Part shown: in pieces, positions 4,608-5,312 of the stretch
Position numbering within the stretch: position 1 is the first letter of the stretch
How the letters are laid out: each line of letters opens with the position of its first letter
From: Bacillota bacterium
Lineage (GTDB): Bacteria > Bacillota > Clostridia > DSM-8532
Direction: 5' to 3'
Length of the DNA stretch: 5,312 nt
Assembly: GCA_023410885.1 (NCBI GenBank)
Contig: JAEYPI010000223.1
Coordinates: forward strand, 1 to 5,312
Translations under genes and position numbers: made by a program
The notes under the pieces: generated by a model
What the model saw: the letters and a program-made list of their open reading frames with translations, nothing else
Databases searched by the model: none
Told to the model about the DNA's origin: nothing

Positions 4608-5312
4608 ATGAAGTCAGGTAACAGCATAGGAAGTTATATTGGGAAAAAGCTTATAAAGCTCGCCGTTTTGATGATCGTCGTTACCATCTTAACCTTCGTT
4701 TTGATGGAGCTGTCACCCATTGATCCTGTCACCGCTTATGTAGGCGCAAGCACAAAGGTCGGCGCTGAACAAAGGGCGCTCATTGCCGAACAGTGGGGGC
4801 TGAACAAGCCTCCGCTGGAACGTTTTATGGCGTGGGCCGGCAATATGCTCCAAGGGAATTGGGGAGAGTCCCTCATCTATCGCAGACCTGTGATGGAGGT
4901 CATTGGTCAAAAATTCCAGACCTCCCTTGTACTCATGGCAATTGCATGGATACTGTCCGGCATTTTAGGCTTTTGTCTTGGTATATTAGCGGGTATCAAA
5001 CAAGGAAAGCTTGCCGACAAGCTGATCAGTGGATATTGCCATGTTTTAATTTCAACGCCGACCTTTTGGCTGGGTATCGTATTTATCATGATTTTCTCAG
5101 TACGCTTAAACTGGTTTCCGGTGGGTCTTAGTGTGCCAATCGGCGTACTTGCGAAGGATATTAGCTTTGCAGATAAGGTGCTTCACATGATAATGCCCGC
5201 GCTAACTTTGTCTTTTGTCGGTATTGCGAGTATTTGTATGCATACCCGGGAAAAAGTGATAGAAGTGATGAGCTCGGACTATGTCCTGTTTGCGAAAGCG
5301 AGAGGGGAACGC
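4608..5312 (+). CDS. ABC transporter permease, DppB/NikB type, N-terminal 235 residues (3' end outside window)
   Basis: The frame opens at ATG 4608 and stays open to the right edge. The product starts with a basic SYIGKKLIKL segment and a first membrane helix (about 18-35) ending in SPIDPVTAYVG, the usual start of DppB/OppB/NikB permeases (LSPIDP is characteristic of NikB-like members). Then come EQWGLNKPPLERF (61-73), GNWGESLIYRRPV (83-95), and further hydrophobic helices near 105-130, 145-165 and 193-212, with STPTFWLGI at 149-157. The window ends inside the cytoplasmic EAA loop (SSDYVLFAKARGE, 222-234) that docks on the ATPase subunit. About 75-85 residues are missing compared with a typical family member. 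Only three bases separate it from the binding-protein gene and no strong ribosome binding site is seen, so translation is probably coupled. A second permease and two ATPase genes would be expected downstream. Confidence 0.92.
   Translation, partial: MKSGNSIGSYIGKKLIKLAVLMIVVTILTFVLMELSPIDPVTAYVGASTKVGAEQRALIAEQWGLNKPPLERFMAWAGNMLQGNWGESLIYRRPVMEVIGQKFQTSLVLMAIAWILSGILGFCLGILAGIKQGKLADKLISGYCHVLISTPTFWLGIVFIMIFSVRLNWFPVGLSVPIGVLAKDISFADKVLHMIMPALTLSFVGIASICMHTREKVIEVMSSDYVLFAKARGER

Noticed and set aside
4793..5131. Plus-strand open frame of 112 codons near the right edge
   Set aside because: It is a shifted frame of the permease gene at 4608-5312, whose product has the expected helices and EAA loop.
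1..5312. CRISPR arrays, tRNA or rRNA genes, insertion sequence ends or transposase remnants
   Set aside because: No regularly spaced repeats, no tRNA-like or rRNA segments and no transposase motifs were seen anywhere in the window.

Overview
The window looks like part of a chromosome or plasmid of a low-to-mid GC Firmicute, most likely a Clostridia-type anaerobe. The grounds are strong AGGAG-type ribosome binding sites, tightly packed same-strand genes, a lipoprotein-type ABC substrate-binding protein, and a compact MGC-x3-C form of the arsenate reductase family. This taxonomic reading is inference from family resemblance. Every gene I can support lies on the + strand.

Bases 1-2687 are the distal part of an arsenic resistance operon. 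It opens with the last 38 codons of an Acr3-type arsenite efflux permease (ends 118), then arsD (arsenite metallochaperone, 133-501), arsA (two-domain arsenite-stimulated ATPase, 501-2255) and an arsC-like reductase of the low-molecular-weight phosphatase fold (2283-2687). Spacing is tight: the arsD ribosome binding site overlaps the acr3 stop, arsD and arsA overlap by one base, and 27 bases separate arsA from arsC. Together they would reduce arsenate to arsenite, hand arsenite from ArsD to ArsA, and pump it out through the Acr3 permease energised by ArsA. An arsR regulator presumably lies upstream but is outside the window.

Bases 2688-2990 (303 bases) hold no convincing gene. They contain a candidate extended -10 promoter, a short leader hairpin, a hairpin followed by six T that could act as a terminator or attenuator, two neighbouring inverted repeats, and a second candidate promoter overlapping the larger repeat. 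I could not match this leader to a known riboswitch class.

Bases 2991-5312 are the start of an ABC importer operon of the nickel/peptide/opine type: a substrate-binding lipoprotein (2991-4604) and the first 235 codons of a DppB/NikB-type permease (4608 to the window edge). The substrate-binding gene is the main oddity. Its lipoprotein signal peptide and its otherwise intact 493-codon body are in the same reading frame but are separated by an in-frame TAG at 3120-3122, followed directly by a TTG. This may be a recent nonsense mutation, a sequencing error, a stop-restart arrangement, or a recoded amber codon.

I did not find a clearly new system. The points most worth checking are the amber-interrupted binding protein and the structured intergenic leader.
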